64,000 nt of DNA from Sphingomonas hengshuiensis (GTDB lineage: Bacteria > Pseudomonadota > Alphaproteobacteria > Sphingomonadales > Sphingomonadaceae): NCBI RefSeq assembly GCF_000935025.1, contig NZ_CP010836.1:3658001-3722000 (forward strand). The letters run 5' to 3'. The notes beneath the pieces were generated by a model, which was not told the DNA's origin, made no database searches, and saw only the letters and a list, made by a program, of their open reading frames with translations. Every line of letters starts with the position of its first letter. Position 1 is the stretch's first letter. This document shows, one piece after another, positions 42,793-50,467 of the stretch. The position numbers and the translations under genes were made by a program.

Positions 42793-44186
42793 GCCGCCTG
42801 ATCGTCGTCTCGAACCGGGTTTCGCCGCCGCGCCAGGGCGCCGCCAACCAGGGCGGGCTCGCCGTCGCGCTCGCCGCGGCGCTGCGCGAGACCGACGGGC
42901 TGTGGTTCGGCTGGTCGGGCGAGGAGACCGAGACCTTTACCGGCGCGATCGACTATCAGACGAGCCAGGGCGTGACGACCGCGACGATCGACCTCGAGCC
43001 GCAGGATACCGAGGAATATTATAACGGCTATGCCAACCGCACGCTGTGGCCGCTGTTCCATTACCGCATCGACCTGGCCGAATATGAGCGCAGCTTCGCG
43101 GGGGGCTATGCCCGAGTCAATGCGCGCTTCGCCGACACGCTGCGCCCGCTGATCGAGCCCGACGACGTGGTGTGGGTGCACGACTATCACCTGATCCCGC
43201 TCGGGCTGGGCCTGCGGCGACGCGAATGCACCAATCGCATCGGCTTTTTCCTCCACATCCCCTGGCCGCCGCGCCGGCTGCTGCTCACCTTGCCCAGCCA
43301 TATGCAGCTCGTGAAGTCGCTGTTCGCTTATGACGTGATCGGCTTCCAGTCGCACGATTCGATGGAGGCGTTCCTCGATTACGTCCGCAGCGAGCTGGGG
43401 CTGGAGGTCGACCTTCAGGGCGCGTTCCATGTCGCGGGGCGGCGCGTGACCGCGATGGTCTGTCCGATCGGCATCGACGCCCGCGCGTTCGCCGAGGTCG
43501 CGCAGAGCGAAGATGCGCTGACGATGCAGGACGCGATGCGCAAGAGCGCCGATGGTCGCGCGATGATCGTCGGAGTCGAGCGGCTCGATTATTCGAAGGG
43601 GTTGCAGGAACGCTTTCTCGGCTATGAGCGCTTCCTCGCGTCGCACCCCGAGATGCACGAGCAGGTCTTCCTGCTCCAGATCGCCCCGCCCTCGCGCGTC
43701 GATGTCGGCAGCTACCAGGAGATTCGCGCGACGCTGGAGGCGCTGTCGGGGCGGATCAACGGCGCCTATGCCACCGCCGATTGGGTGCCGATCCGCTACG
43801 TGAACCAGGGCTATCCGCACGCGCGCCTCACCGGCATCTATCGCGCCGCCCGAGTCGGGCTGGTGACGCCGCTGCGCGACGGGATGAATCTCGTCGCGAA
43901 GGAATATGTAGCGGCGCAGGACCCCGACGACCCCGGCGTGCTGATCCTGTCGCGCTTCGCGGGCGCCGCGGAACAGCTGCGCGAGGCGCTGCTCGTCAAC
44001 CCGCACAGCGCCGAGGACATTGCCGATGCGATCGCCGCCGCGCTGGCGATGCCGCTCGCCGAACGCCAGTCGCGCTGGCGGGCGATGATGGCGAATATCG
44101 AGCGGCAGGACGTGGCGTGGTGGATGCACCGCTTCACCCGCCAGCTTGCCGGCGGCGCGCTGGGGGAGCCGATTGCGACGTTCTGA
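42789..44186 (+). CDS. otsA: trehalose-6-phosphate synthase
   Basis: A 465-residue GT20 glycosyltransferase. SNRVSPPRQG at the N-terminus, WFGWSGE, VWVHDYHLIPLGLGLR, GVERLDYSKGLQERF and PLRDGMNLVAKEYVAA are the OtsA signatures for UDP-glucose and glucose-6-phosphate binding. It makes trehalose-6-phosphate, which OtsB then dephosphorylates; trehalose protects against osmotic and drying stress. The ATG overlaps the GH15 stop by four bases. Confidence 0.94.
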   Translation: MSRLIVVSNRVSPPRQGAANQGGLAVALAAALRETDGLWFGWSGEETETFTGAIDYQTSQGVTTATIDLEPQDTEEYYNGYANRTLWPLFHYRIDLAEYERSFAGGYARVNARFADTLRPLIEPDDVVWVHDYHLIPLGLGLRRRECTNRIGFFLHIPWPPRRLLLTLPSHMQLVKSLFAYDVIGFQSHDSMEAFLDYVRSELGLEVDLQGAFHVAGRRVTAMVCPIGIDARAFAEVAQSEDALTMQDAMRKSADGRAMIVGVERLDYSKGLQERFLGYERFLASHPEMHEQVFLLQIAPPSRVDVGSYQEIRATLEALSGRINGAYATADWVPIRYVNQGYPHARLTGIYRAARVGLVTPLRDGMNLVAKEYVAAQDPDDPGVLILSRFAGAAEQLREALLVNPHSAEDIADAIAAALAMPLAERQSRWRAMMANIERQDVAWWMHRFTRQLAGGALGEPIATF

Positions 44187-44281
44187 CGTCAACGCACCGC
44201 AGAATCGCAACGTCGATGTTGACCCCGAAAGCCCGGTCGTGGCACTGGGCTTGCCTCGCATCGCTCGCAGGCGGTCCTCGG

Positions 44282-44355
44282 GCGGGTATAGTACAATGGT
44301 AGTACAGCAGCCTTCCAAGCTGAATACACGGGTTCGATTCCCGTTACCCGCTCCA
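44282..44355 (+). tRNA. tRNA-Gly (anticodon TCC)
   Basis: A complete cloverleaf: acceptor stem GCGGGTA pairs with TACCCGC, the discriminator is T, and CCA is encoded. The D-loop region reads AGTACAATGGTAGTAC, the anticodon stem-loop CAGCCTTCCAAGCTG has TCC at its centre, and the T-arm is CGGGTTCGATTCCCG. Length is 74 bases. It lies between otsA and the lipoprotein gene. Confidence 0.96.
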
Positions 44356-44365
44356 CCTTTCGATC

Positions 44366-44932
44366 TCAGGCCACCCTGCAGAGCTTTGTAACGTTGGAAG
44401 CAGAAGTCTCGCGCACCGATTCCAGGTGGGGAAAGCTGTCACAGGGCAGCAGCGCCAGATCGATCCCACCGGGGGCTTCGCGGGCCAGTGCATAGCCGTA
44501 GCGAAGCCCTCCGCGCTTCGCATCGTCGACCTGCATCAGATAGATACCGGCCCGCAGCCGCTGGAATTCGAGGCGTAGTTGCTGGTCGGGTGCGGTCAGC
44601 CGGTAGCCCGGGCCATCGCGGACGATCTGCATGGGCACGGGCGCCCGATCGTCACCGGGGCAATAGATCGGCTGCACCCGATGGACCCGACGGTCATCCG
44701 AATCCGCAATGTCGAACACATAACCCGGCGACACGCAGCGCCGACGCACGCGCCACGGCTTATGTCGCGACGCCGCAGGGTCGGTGAGTGTATAGCCCTG
44801 ATATTGGCCGTCGAGCAGGCCCGGCACGACCTCGGGCTGTTCGATCAGCGGATCGTGCGAGCCCAGGGTACAGCCGCTCATCGCGGCCAAGGCGACAACG
44901 CCGAGCGCGGTGCCTCGTATTCCCAATGCCAT
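44366..44932 (-). CDS. putative lipoprotein of unknown function
   Basis: A 188-residue protein starting MALGIRGTALGVVALAAMSGC. The hydrophobic stretch ends in a Gly-Cys that fits a lipobox loosely, so it is probably a lipoprotein. The mature part holds several cysteines (RRRCVSPGY, IYCPGDD, LLPCDS, KLCRVA) and no recognised domain. A GAGG site precedes the chosen ATG; an upstream ATG at 44971 is less likely because it would push the signal sequence inward. It ends ten bases from the tRNA. Confidence 0.65.
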   Translation of the reverse strand: MALGIRGTALGVVALAAMSGCTLGSHDPLIEQPEVVPGLLDGQYQGYTLTDPAASRHKPWRVRRRCVSPGYVFDIADSDDRRVHRVQPIYCPGDDRAPVPMQIVRDGPGYRLTAPDQQLRLEFQRLRAGIYLMQVDDAKRGGLRYGYALAREAPGGIDLALLPCDSFPHLESVRETSASNVTKLCRVA

Positions 44933-44994
44933 TGTACCGCCTCGCTGAGGGACGGCACATTTTTGCCACAATTGCTCAGGCGCGGCAAGTTCGG

Positions 44995-45492
44995 CTACTC
45001 CGCCGCCTCGTCCCGCACCTCCGCATCGCGCACCACCTCGTCCGGCAGCGCCCAGAGCAAGTCGCCCTTGGTCAGCACCCTCCCGTCATGCGCGTGGACC
45101 GCGATCTGCGCGATCGGCTTGTGGTCGCGCGCGTCGACCAGGATCGGCGATGCGGGGACGCAGGTCTCCCAGCGTTCGCCCCATTGGCGCAGCGCGATCA
45201 TCGTCGGGAGCAGCGCATGGCCCTTGTCGGTCAGCCGGTATTCGACCTTCCGCCGATCCGCCTCGCACGGTTGCCGCACGAGGATGCCGTGTCCCACCAG
45301 CCGCGCGAGCCGATTGGCCAGGATGTTGCGCGCAATCCCCAGCTCCGACTGGAACTCCTCGAAATGGTGCAGCCCGTTGAACGACCCGCGCAGGATCAGG
45401 AAAGACCAGCGCTCGCCCATCGCCTCCAGCGCCGCCGGAAGGCTGCAGACGGCGGCCAGCTCGCACAGCGATTCTCGCAGTCCATTACCCAT
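44995..45492 (-). CDS. HxlR-family transcriptional regulator
   Basis: About 165 residues with a winged helix of the HxlR type: CSLPAALEAMGERWSFLILRGSFNGLHHFEEFQ, then the recognition region IARNILANRLARLVGHGIL and wing EYRLTDKGHALLP. Such regulators respond to aldehydes, quinones or redox stress. It is divergent from the CC_3452-like gene across 148 bases. The start is uncertain: ATG 45492 fits the family length, and an ATG at 45555 would add 21 residues. Confidence 0.85.
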   Translation of the reverse strand: MGNGLRESLCELAAVCSLPAALEAMGERWSFLILRGSFNGLHHFEEFQSELGIARNILANRLARLVGHGILVRQPCEADRRKVEYRLTDKGHALLPTMIALRQWGERWETCVPASPILVDARDHKPIAQIAVHAHDGRVLTKGDLLWALPDEVVRDAEVRDEAAE

Positions 45493-45640
45493 AGCCGGCG
45501 ATCCTAACGCACTTTGCCGCCCGGCGGAACGGGCTAAGATTTTGCAACGCAGCAATAGTTTCTGCTTGCAACTTACCCTGATGTCAATTAGGTAGCGTTT
45601 CGCAACTTGATTGCACGAGAAACGCTTTCAGGAGGACGAC

Positions 45641-45955
45641 ATGACCCGCTTCCAAGGCGCGGCCGCACTGGCCGCGGCAATGCTGGCGCTCGCGCCCGCC
45701 ACCGGCATCGCCCAGACCGCCCGCGGCTATTATGCCGCAACCCCCGCCTCGGCGCCCGCCAAGAACAGCCTCGTCACGCGCTCGACCGTGTGGAAGTGCG
45801 GCGACGGCGTGTGCGTCGCGTCGAAGGCCAATGCCCGCGACCCGATCATGTGCGAACTGGTCGCCCGCGAAGTCGGCACGCTGACCGCATTCCGCGCCAA
45901 TGGGGCGGATTTCGATGCCGATGCGCTGGCAAAGTGCAACGCCAAGGCCCGCTGA
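45641..45955 (+). CDS. small secreted protein, CC_3452-like
   Basis: A 104-residue protein with a signal peptide (MTRFQGAAALAAAMLALAPATGIAQ) and an ideal AGGAGG ribosome binding site. The mature part contains STVWKCGDGVCVASKANARDP and CELVAREVG...ALAKCNAKAR; the four cysteines probably pair. The pattern matches a small family named after Caulobacter CC_3452, whose role is unknown. It is divergent from the HxlR regulator. Confidence 0.75.
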   Translation: MTRFQGAAALAAAMLALAPATGIAQTARGYYAATPASAPAKNSLVTRSTVWKCGDGVCVASKANARDPIMCELVAREVGTLTAFRANGADFDADALAKCNAKAR

Positions 45956-46004
45956 TCCCACTAAATCGTTGCATATGCGCGGCACGGGGCCCCATTTAGG
46001 GACC

Positions 46005-48092
46005 GTGCTGCGTCAATATGAACTTGTAGACCGGGTCCTCTCCTACGACCCCGATGCCGATGAAGCGTTGCTCAACCGCGCTTACGTGTTCTCGGTGAAC
46101 GCCCATGGCTCGCAGAAGCGCGCATCGGGCGACCCCTATTTCAGCCACCCGATCGAAGTGGCCGGCATCCTGACCGACCTGCATCTCGATGCGGAGACGA
46201 TCGCGACTGCGATCCTCCACGACACGATCGAGGATACCGTCGCCACGCCGGAGGACATCCAGCGGCTGTTCGGCGACAATGTCGCGCGGATGGTGGACGG
46301 CGTCACCAAGCTTTCGAAGATCGAGGCGCAGACCGAGAGCGAGCGCGCCGCCGAGAATCTGCGCAAATTCCTGCTGGCGATGTCCGACGACATCCGCGTG
46401 CTGCTGGTCAAGCTGGCCGACCGGCTGCACAATATGCGCACGCTCCATCACATCAAGAATCCGGACAAGCGCAAGCGCATCGCGCGCGAGACGATGGACA
46501 TCTACGCCCCGCTCGCCGAGCGGATCGGCATGTACGAGTTCATGAAGGAGATGCAGAGCCTCGCCTTCAAGGAGCTCGAGCCCGAGGCGTATGAATCGAT
46601 CACCCGCCGGCTCGACAACCTCAAGATCGAGGGCGAGGACCGCATCGCCAAGATCGCCTCGGGGCTGAAGCTGCTGCTCGCGCGCGGCGGGATCGATGCG
46701 GAGGTTTCGGGGCGCGAAAAGCATCCCTATTCGATCTGGAAGAAGATGTCCGAGCGGCATGTCAGCCTCGAACAGCTCAGCGACATCATGGCGTTTCGCG
46801 CGATCGTCAAGACCGAGGAGGAATGCTACCGCGCGCTGGGTTCGATCCACCGCCGCTGGCCGATGGTGCCGGGGCGGTTCAAGGATTATATCTCGACCCC
46901 GAAGCGCAACGGCTATCGCTCGCTCCACACCAGCGTGATCCATGCCGAGAATATGCGGATCGAAATCCAGATCCGCACCGGCGACATGCATGCCCAGGCC
47001 GAATATGGGCTGGCGGCGCATTGGGCGTATAAACAGGACGCGGTGCGCCCCGATACCCAGGTCAGCTGGATTCGCGACCTGATCGAAATCCTCGAACATG
47101 CCGAAAGCCCCGAGGAGCTGCTCGAACATACCCGCATGGCGATGTACCAGGATCGGATCTTCGCCTTCACGCCGAAGGGCGAGCTGATCCAGTTGCCGAA
47201 GGGCGCGACGCCGGTCGATTTCGCCTATGCGGTGCATTCCAATCTGGGCGATCAGGCAGTGGGCGCCAAGATCAATGGCCGCGTCGTGCCGCTGCGCACC
47301 GAAATCGCGCAAGGCGACCAGGTCTCGATCCTGCGCTCCAAGGCGCAGGAGCCGCAGGCGAACTGGCTCAACTTCGCGATCACCGGCAAGGCGCGCGCGT
47401 CGATCCGCCGCCACATCCGCCACAAGGAGCGCGACGAGACGCTGAGCCTCGGGCGCAAGCTGTACGAAAATATCCTCCAGCGGCTGCCCACCCCCGCCGG
47501 GGCCGAGGCGCTGCGCGACGCGCTGCGGCGGCTCAAACTGTCGGACGAGGATGCGCTGATGGAGGCGATCGCCCGGCGCCAGCTCACCGACGGCCAGGTG
47601 ATGGAGGCGATCATGCCGGGTTCGGCACTGGGCACCGATCATGAGATGCCCACTCAGATCCAGGCGATCGACATCAAGGGGCTGACTCCCGGCGTCGCCT
47701 TCGTGCTGTCCGAGGATTGCCGCCCGGTTCCCGGCGACCGCATCGTCGGGCTGCGCCGTCAGGGTGAACCGATCGAAGTCCATGCAATCGACTGCGCCAC
47801 CCTCGCCGACACCGACGAGGACGACTGGGTAGACCTGACCTGGGGGAACAAGGCCGAGGGCGGGGTCGCGCGGATCGCGGTGACGCTCAAGAACGAACCC
47901 GGCGCGCTGGGCGCGATCGCCACGCTGATCGGCCAGCACAAGGCGAACATCCTGGGCATCCGGCTCGACAATCGCGATACCACCTTCCACACCAACACGA
48001 TCGACCTCGAAGTCCGCAACGCCGCGCATCTGATGAAGCTGCTCGCCGCGTTGCGCGCCGCCGACATGGTCAGTTCGGCCGAGCGGGCCTGA
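46005..48092 (+). CDS. bifunctional (p)ppGpp synthetase/hydrolase (Rsh/SpoT type)
   Basis: A 695-residue RelA/SpoT homologue of the alphaproteobacterial Rsh type. The hydrolase HD domain has ASGDPYFSHPIEVAG and ILHDTIEDT. The synthetase domain has FRAIVKTEEECYRALG and GRFKDYISTPKRNGYRSLHT. A TGS domain (RIFAFTPKGELIQLPKGATPVDFAYAVHS) and a C-terminal ACT domain (RIAVTLKNEPGALGAIATL) follow. Both catalytic halves look intact, so it should make and degrade the stringent-response alarmone. I use the GTG at 46005, which has an AGGGA site; a start at the ATG at 45975 is possible. Confidence 0.93.
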   Translation: MLRQYELVDRVLSYDPDADEALLNRAYVFSVNAHGSQKRASGDPYFSHPIEVAGILTDLHLDAETIATAILHDTIEDTVATPEDIQRLFGDNVARMVDGVTKLSKIEAQTESERAAENLRKFLLAMSDDIRVLLVKLADRLHNMRTLHHIKNPDKRKRIARETMDIYAPLAERIGMYEFMKEMQSLAFKELEPEAYESITRRLDNLKIEGEDRIAKIASGLKLLLARGGIDAEVSGREKHPYSIWKKMSERHVSLEQLSDIMAFRAIVKTEEECYRALGSIHRRWPMVPGRFKDYISTPKRNGYRSLHTSVIHAENMRIEIQIRTGDMHAQAEYGLAAHWAYKQDAVRPDTQVSWIRDLIEILEHAESPEELLEHTRMAMYQDRIFAFTPKGELIQLPKGATPVDFAYAVHSNLGDQAVGAKINGRVVPLRTEIAQGDQVSILRSKAQEPQANWLNFAITGKARASIRRHIRHKERDETLSLGRKLYENILQRLPTPAGAEALRDALRRLKLSDEDALMEAIARRQLTDGQVMEAIMPGSALGTDHEMPTQIQAIDIKGLTPGVAFVLSEDCRPVPGDRIVGLRRQGEPIEVHAIDCATLADTDEDDWVDLTWGNKAEGGVARIAVTLKNEPGALGAIATLIGQHKANILGIRLDNRDTTFHTNTIDLEVRNAAHLMKLLAALRAADMVSSAERA

Positions 48093-48149
48093 GCGCGTAG
48101 CCGCTTTTCCATGTGACGCCGCCGCGGCGGCGCGCTAGACACGCGCCCC

Positions 48150-49175
48150 ATGAACCGCCTTGCGCTTTCCGTCGTCATCCCCTGCTACAATGAAGAGGCC
48201 TGCCTCGAAACGCTGCATGCCCGCGTTTCCGCGGCGGCGCGCGCGGCGGTGGGGGACAGTTTCGAAATCGTCCTGATCAACGACGGGTCGAAGGACGCGA
48301 GCTGGCCGGTGATGCAGCGGCTGAGTGCCGGCGACCCGCACCTCGTCGCGATCAACCTCTCGCGCAACCACGGCCATCAGCTTGCGCTGACCGCCGGGCT
48401 CGATCTGTGCGCGGGGCAGCAGATCCTGATCATCGACGCCGACTTGCAGGACCCCCCCGAATTGCTGGCCGACATGCGCGCGGCGATGGCGGCGCAGGGC
48501 GCCGACGTGGTCTATGCCGTCCGCCGCAAGCGCGAAGGCGAGAGCATCTTCAAGAAGCTGACCGCCGCGATCTTCTACCGCGCGCTCGACCGGATCACCG
48601 ACACGCCGATCCCGCTCGACACCGGCGATTTCCGGCTGATGAGCCGCCGCGCGCTCGATGCGTTCCTGTCGCTGCCCGAACAGGCGCGCTTCATCCGCGG
48701 CATGGTCGCGTGGATCGGCTTCCGCCAGGTGCCCTTCGTCTATGACCGGCACGAGCGCCATGCGGGCGAGAGCAAATATCCGCTCGCCAAGATGATCCGC
48801 TTCGCGCTCGACGCGATCACCGGCTTCTCCACTGCGCCGCTGCGCTTCGCCAGCCATGTCGGGCTGCTGCTCACCGCCGCGTCGGTGCTGCTGGTGCTGT
48901 ACATCGTTGTCGCCTGGCTGCTGGGGCAGGCGATTCAGGGCTGGACCTCGCTGATGCTCGTCGTCGTCGTGCTCGGCGCGGTGCAGATGTTCGTGCTGGG
49001 GATGATCGGCGAATATCTCGGCCGCCTCTATGTCGAATCGAAGCGGCGCCCGCTCTATCTGGTCGCCGATGTCGCGGGGCCAGTACGCGGCCACGCCTCA
49101 CTCGGCTATCGCTTCGAGGATTCGGGCGCGGTGAGCGTCTCGCCCCAGGCCGTGCGGAGCGACGCGGCGGAGTAA
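48150..49175 (+). CDS. GT2 family polyprenyl-phosphate glycosyltransferase
   Basis: A 341-residue GT-A glycosyltransferase (SVVIPCYNEEACLETLHARV, LINDGSKDAS, DADLQDPPELL) followed by two C-terminal membrane segments (about 232-285). This is the GtrB/DPM1-like layout, enzymes that charge undecaprenyl phosphate with a sugar on the cytoplasmic face. The nearby GtrA-type flippase and the large multispan protein would complete a three-component lipid-linked sugar pathway. It is convergent with the methyltransferase gene. Confidence 0.9.
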   Translation: MNRLALSVVIPCYNEEACLETLHARVSAAARAAVGDSFEIVLINDGSKDASWPVMQRLSAGDPHLVAINLSRNHGHQLALTAGLDLCAGQQILIIDADLQDPPELLADMRAAMAAQGADVVYAVRRKREGESIFKKLTAAIFYRALDRITDTPIPLDTGDFRLMSRRALDAFLSLPEQARFIRGMVAWIGFRQVPFVYDRHERHAGESKYPLAKMIRFALDAITGFSTAPLRFASHVGLLLTAASVLLVLYIVVAWLLGQAIQGWTSLMLVVVVLGAVQMFVLGMIGEYLGRLYVESKRRPLYLVADVAGPVRGHASLGYRFEDSGAVSVSPQAVRSDAAE

Positions 49176-49182
49176 CTATCTC

Positions 49183-49236
49183 TCTCCCGTTGGGAGAGGG
49201 AGGGAGGCGCGAAGCGCCGGAAGGGTGAGGGTGACC
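49183..49236. repeat. solo arm of palindromic repeat family C
   Basis: Contains CTCCCGTTGGGAGAGGGAGG and then GCGCCGGAAGGGTGAGGGTG, matching one arm of the paired element at 21674-21786. It fills the gap between two convergent stops. Confidence 0.8.
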
Positions 49237-49968
49237 TCAGCCCTTCGGCGACGCCAGCACGATCAGCGACAGCCCCGGCGGCAACGGCACCCGCCCGACC
49301 AGATGCCGCTCCAGCCCGAATATCTTCTCGAACACCGCATTCAGCGCGCGCGGCGGCGGCGAATCGTCGCTGTCGTCCTTGCCGGTCAGCTTGCCCGCGA
49401 TCCGCGCGGCGACCGCGGCGGGGAACAGCAGCGAATTGAACCAGCCCAGCTTGCGATGCGCCAGCCCCGCCTTGTCGAGCGCCGCGACCAACGTCGCCTT
49501 CGAATAGCGGCGCTTATGGTGGTTCACCACGTCATGCGCGCTCCACATCCATTGGTGCGCAGGCACGGTGATCAGGATCTTGCCGCCGGGCTTGAGCGCG
49601 GTCGCCATCGCCTTCAGCGCCGCGACATCGTCCTCGACATGCTCGACCACGTCGAGCACCGCGACCAGATCATAGCTCCCCGGCTCGACCCCCGTCAGTT
49701 CGGGCAGCGGCGACGATCCCACCGGCTTGCCCAGCCGCTCGCTGGCAAAGGTGCGCGCGGTCTCGTCGATCTCGATCGCGTCGACCTCGCCGAACTGCGC
49801 GAGCATCGGCAGATTATGCCCGGTGCCGCAGCCGATCTCGAGGATGCGCGCGCCCTGCGGCAACCCGCCCCAGCGCTCCAGATAATCGGACAGGATTTCG
49901 CGGCGCGCGCGGTACCACCAATGCGTGGTGTCATGCGCGGCCATGCGGTCGTAAACTACGCGATCCAT
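49237..49968 (-). CDS. class I SAM-dependent methyltransferase
   Basis: A 243-residue methyltransferase with motif I ILEIGCGTGHN (about 43-53), acidic motif II DAIEIDE, and YDLVAVLDVVEHVEDDV as motif IV/post-I. The C-terminus (LSLIVLASPKG) and basic NHHKRRYSKATL segment are like those of methyltransferases in cell-envelope glycosylation clusters. It lies just downstream of the GtrA-type gene on the same strand (15-base gap), so a role in modifying a lipid-linked sugar is likely (inference). Confidence 0.86.
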   Translation of the reverse strand: MDRVVYDRMAAHDTTHWWYRARREILSDYLERWGGLPQGARILEIGCGTGHNLPMLAQFGEVDAIEIDETARTFASERLGKPVGSSPLPELTGVEPGSYDLVAVLDVVEHVEDDVAALKAMATALKPGGKILITVPAHQWMWSAHDVVNHHKRRYSKATLVAALDKAGLAHRKLGWFNSLLFPAAVAARIAGKLTGKDDSDDSPPPRALNAVFEKIFGLERHLVGRVPLPPGLSLIVLASPKG

Positions 49969-49983
49969 CAGATTTCGGCCATT

Positions 49984-50406
49984 TCAGCTAAATACCAATC
50001 GGCGGTTGAGCCAGAAGGTGGCAAGCGGCGTCACGCAAACCGCGGGAACGAGCGGCCACCAGGTCGGACCATGCACCAGCGGGCCGGTCAGCAGCCAGGT
50101 GAATCCCGCATTCAGCACCATGCTGAGCGACTGGACCGCGAAGAATTTCGACTGGGTCTTGAGGCTGCGGGTATCCGCGCCATGCCCCTTGAAGCTCCAC
50201 GCGCTGTGCATGAAATAGCCAAAGATCACGGCGCACACAAAGCCGACCAGCGACGCGGCGACCGGGTGGATGACAAAGGTCGCCAGCGGCCAATAGGCGG
50301 CGGCGTACACGATTGTGGAAAGCCCGCCCGCGATCCCGAAACGGATCAACTGGCCGAGCAGCCCGCTTGCCCGCATCGCGTCCACTCGCCGAAGAATTGC
50401 TGTCAC
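49984..50406 (-). CDS. GtrA-family membrane protein
   Basis: About 140 residues with four hydrophobic segments; LIRFGIAGGLSTIVYAAAYWPL and VNAGFTWLLTG-like LNAGFTWLL fit the GtrA/DPMS family, small proteins proposed to flip polyprenyl-phosphate sugars. The GTG at 50406 has an AAGGG site; an ATG at 50376 gives a 130-residue form. It is divergent from the multispan membrane protein gene with 61 bases between. Confidence 0.85.
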   Translation of the reverse strand: MTAILRRVDAMRASGLLGQLIRFGIAGGLSTIVYAAAYWPLATFVIHPVAASLVGFVCAVIFGYFMHSAWSFKGHGADTRSLKTQSKFFAVQSLSMVLNAGFTWLLTGPLVHGPTWWPLVPAVCVTPLATFWLNRRLVFS

Positions 50407-50467
50407 TGATGCTTGCCCTTGCGCCTCTTGCCGCCCTAATGCCCCCGGCAGAGCGAGGAAAGCCATT

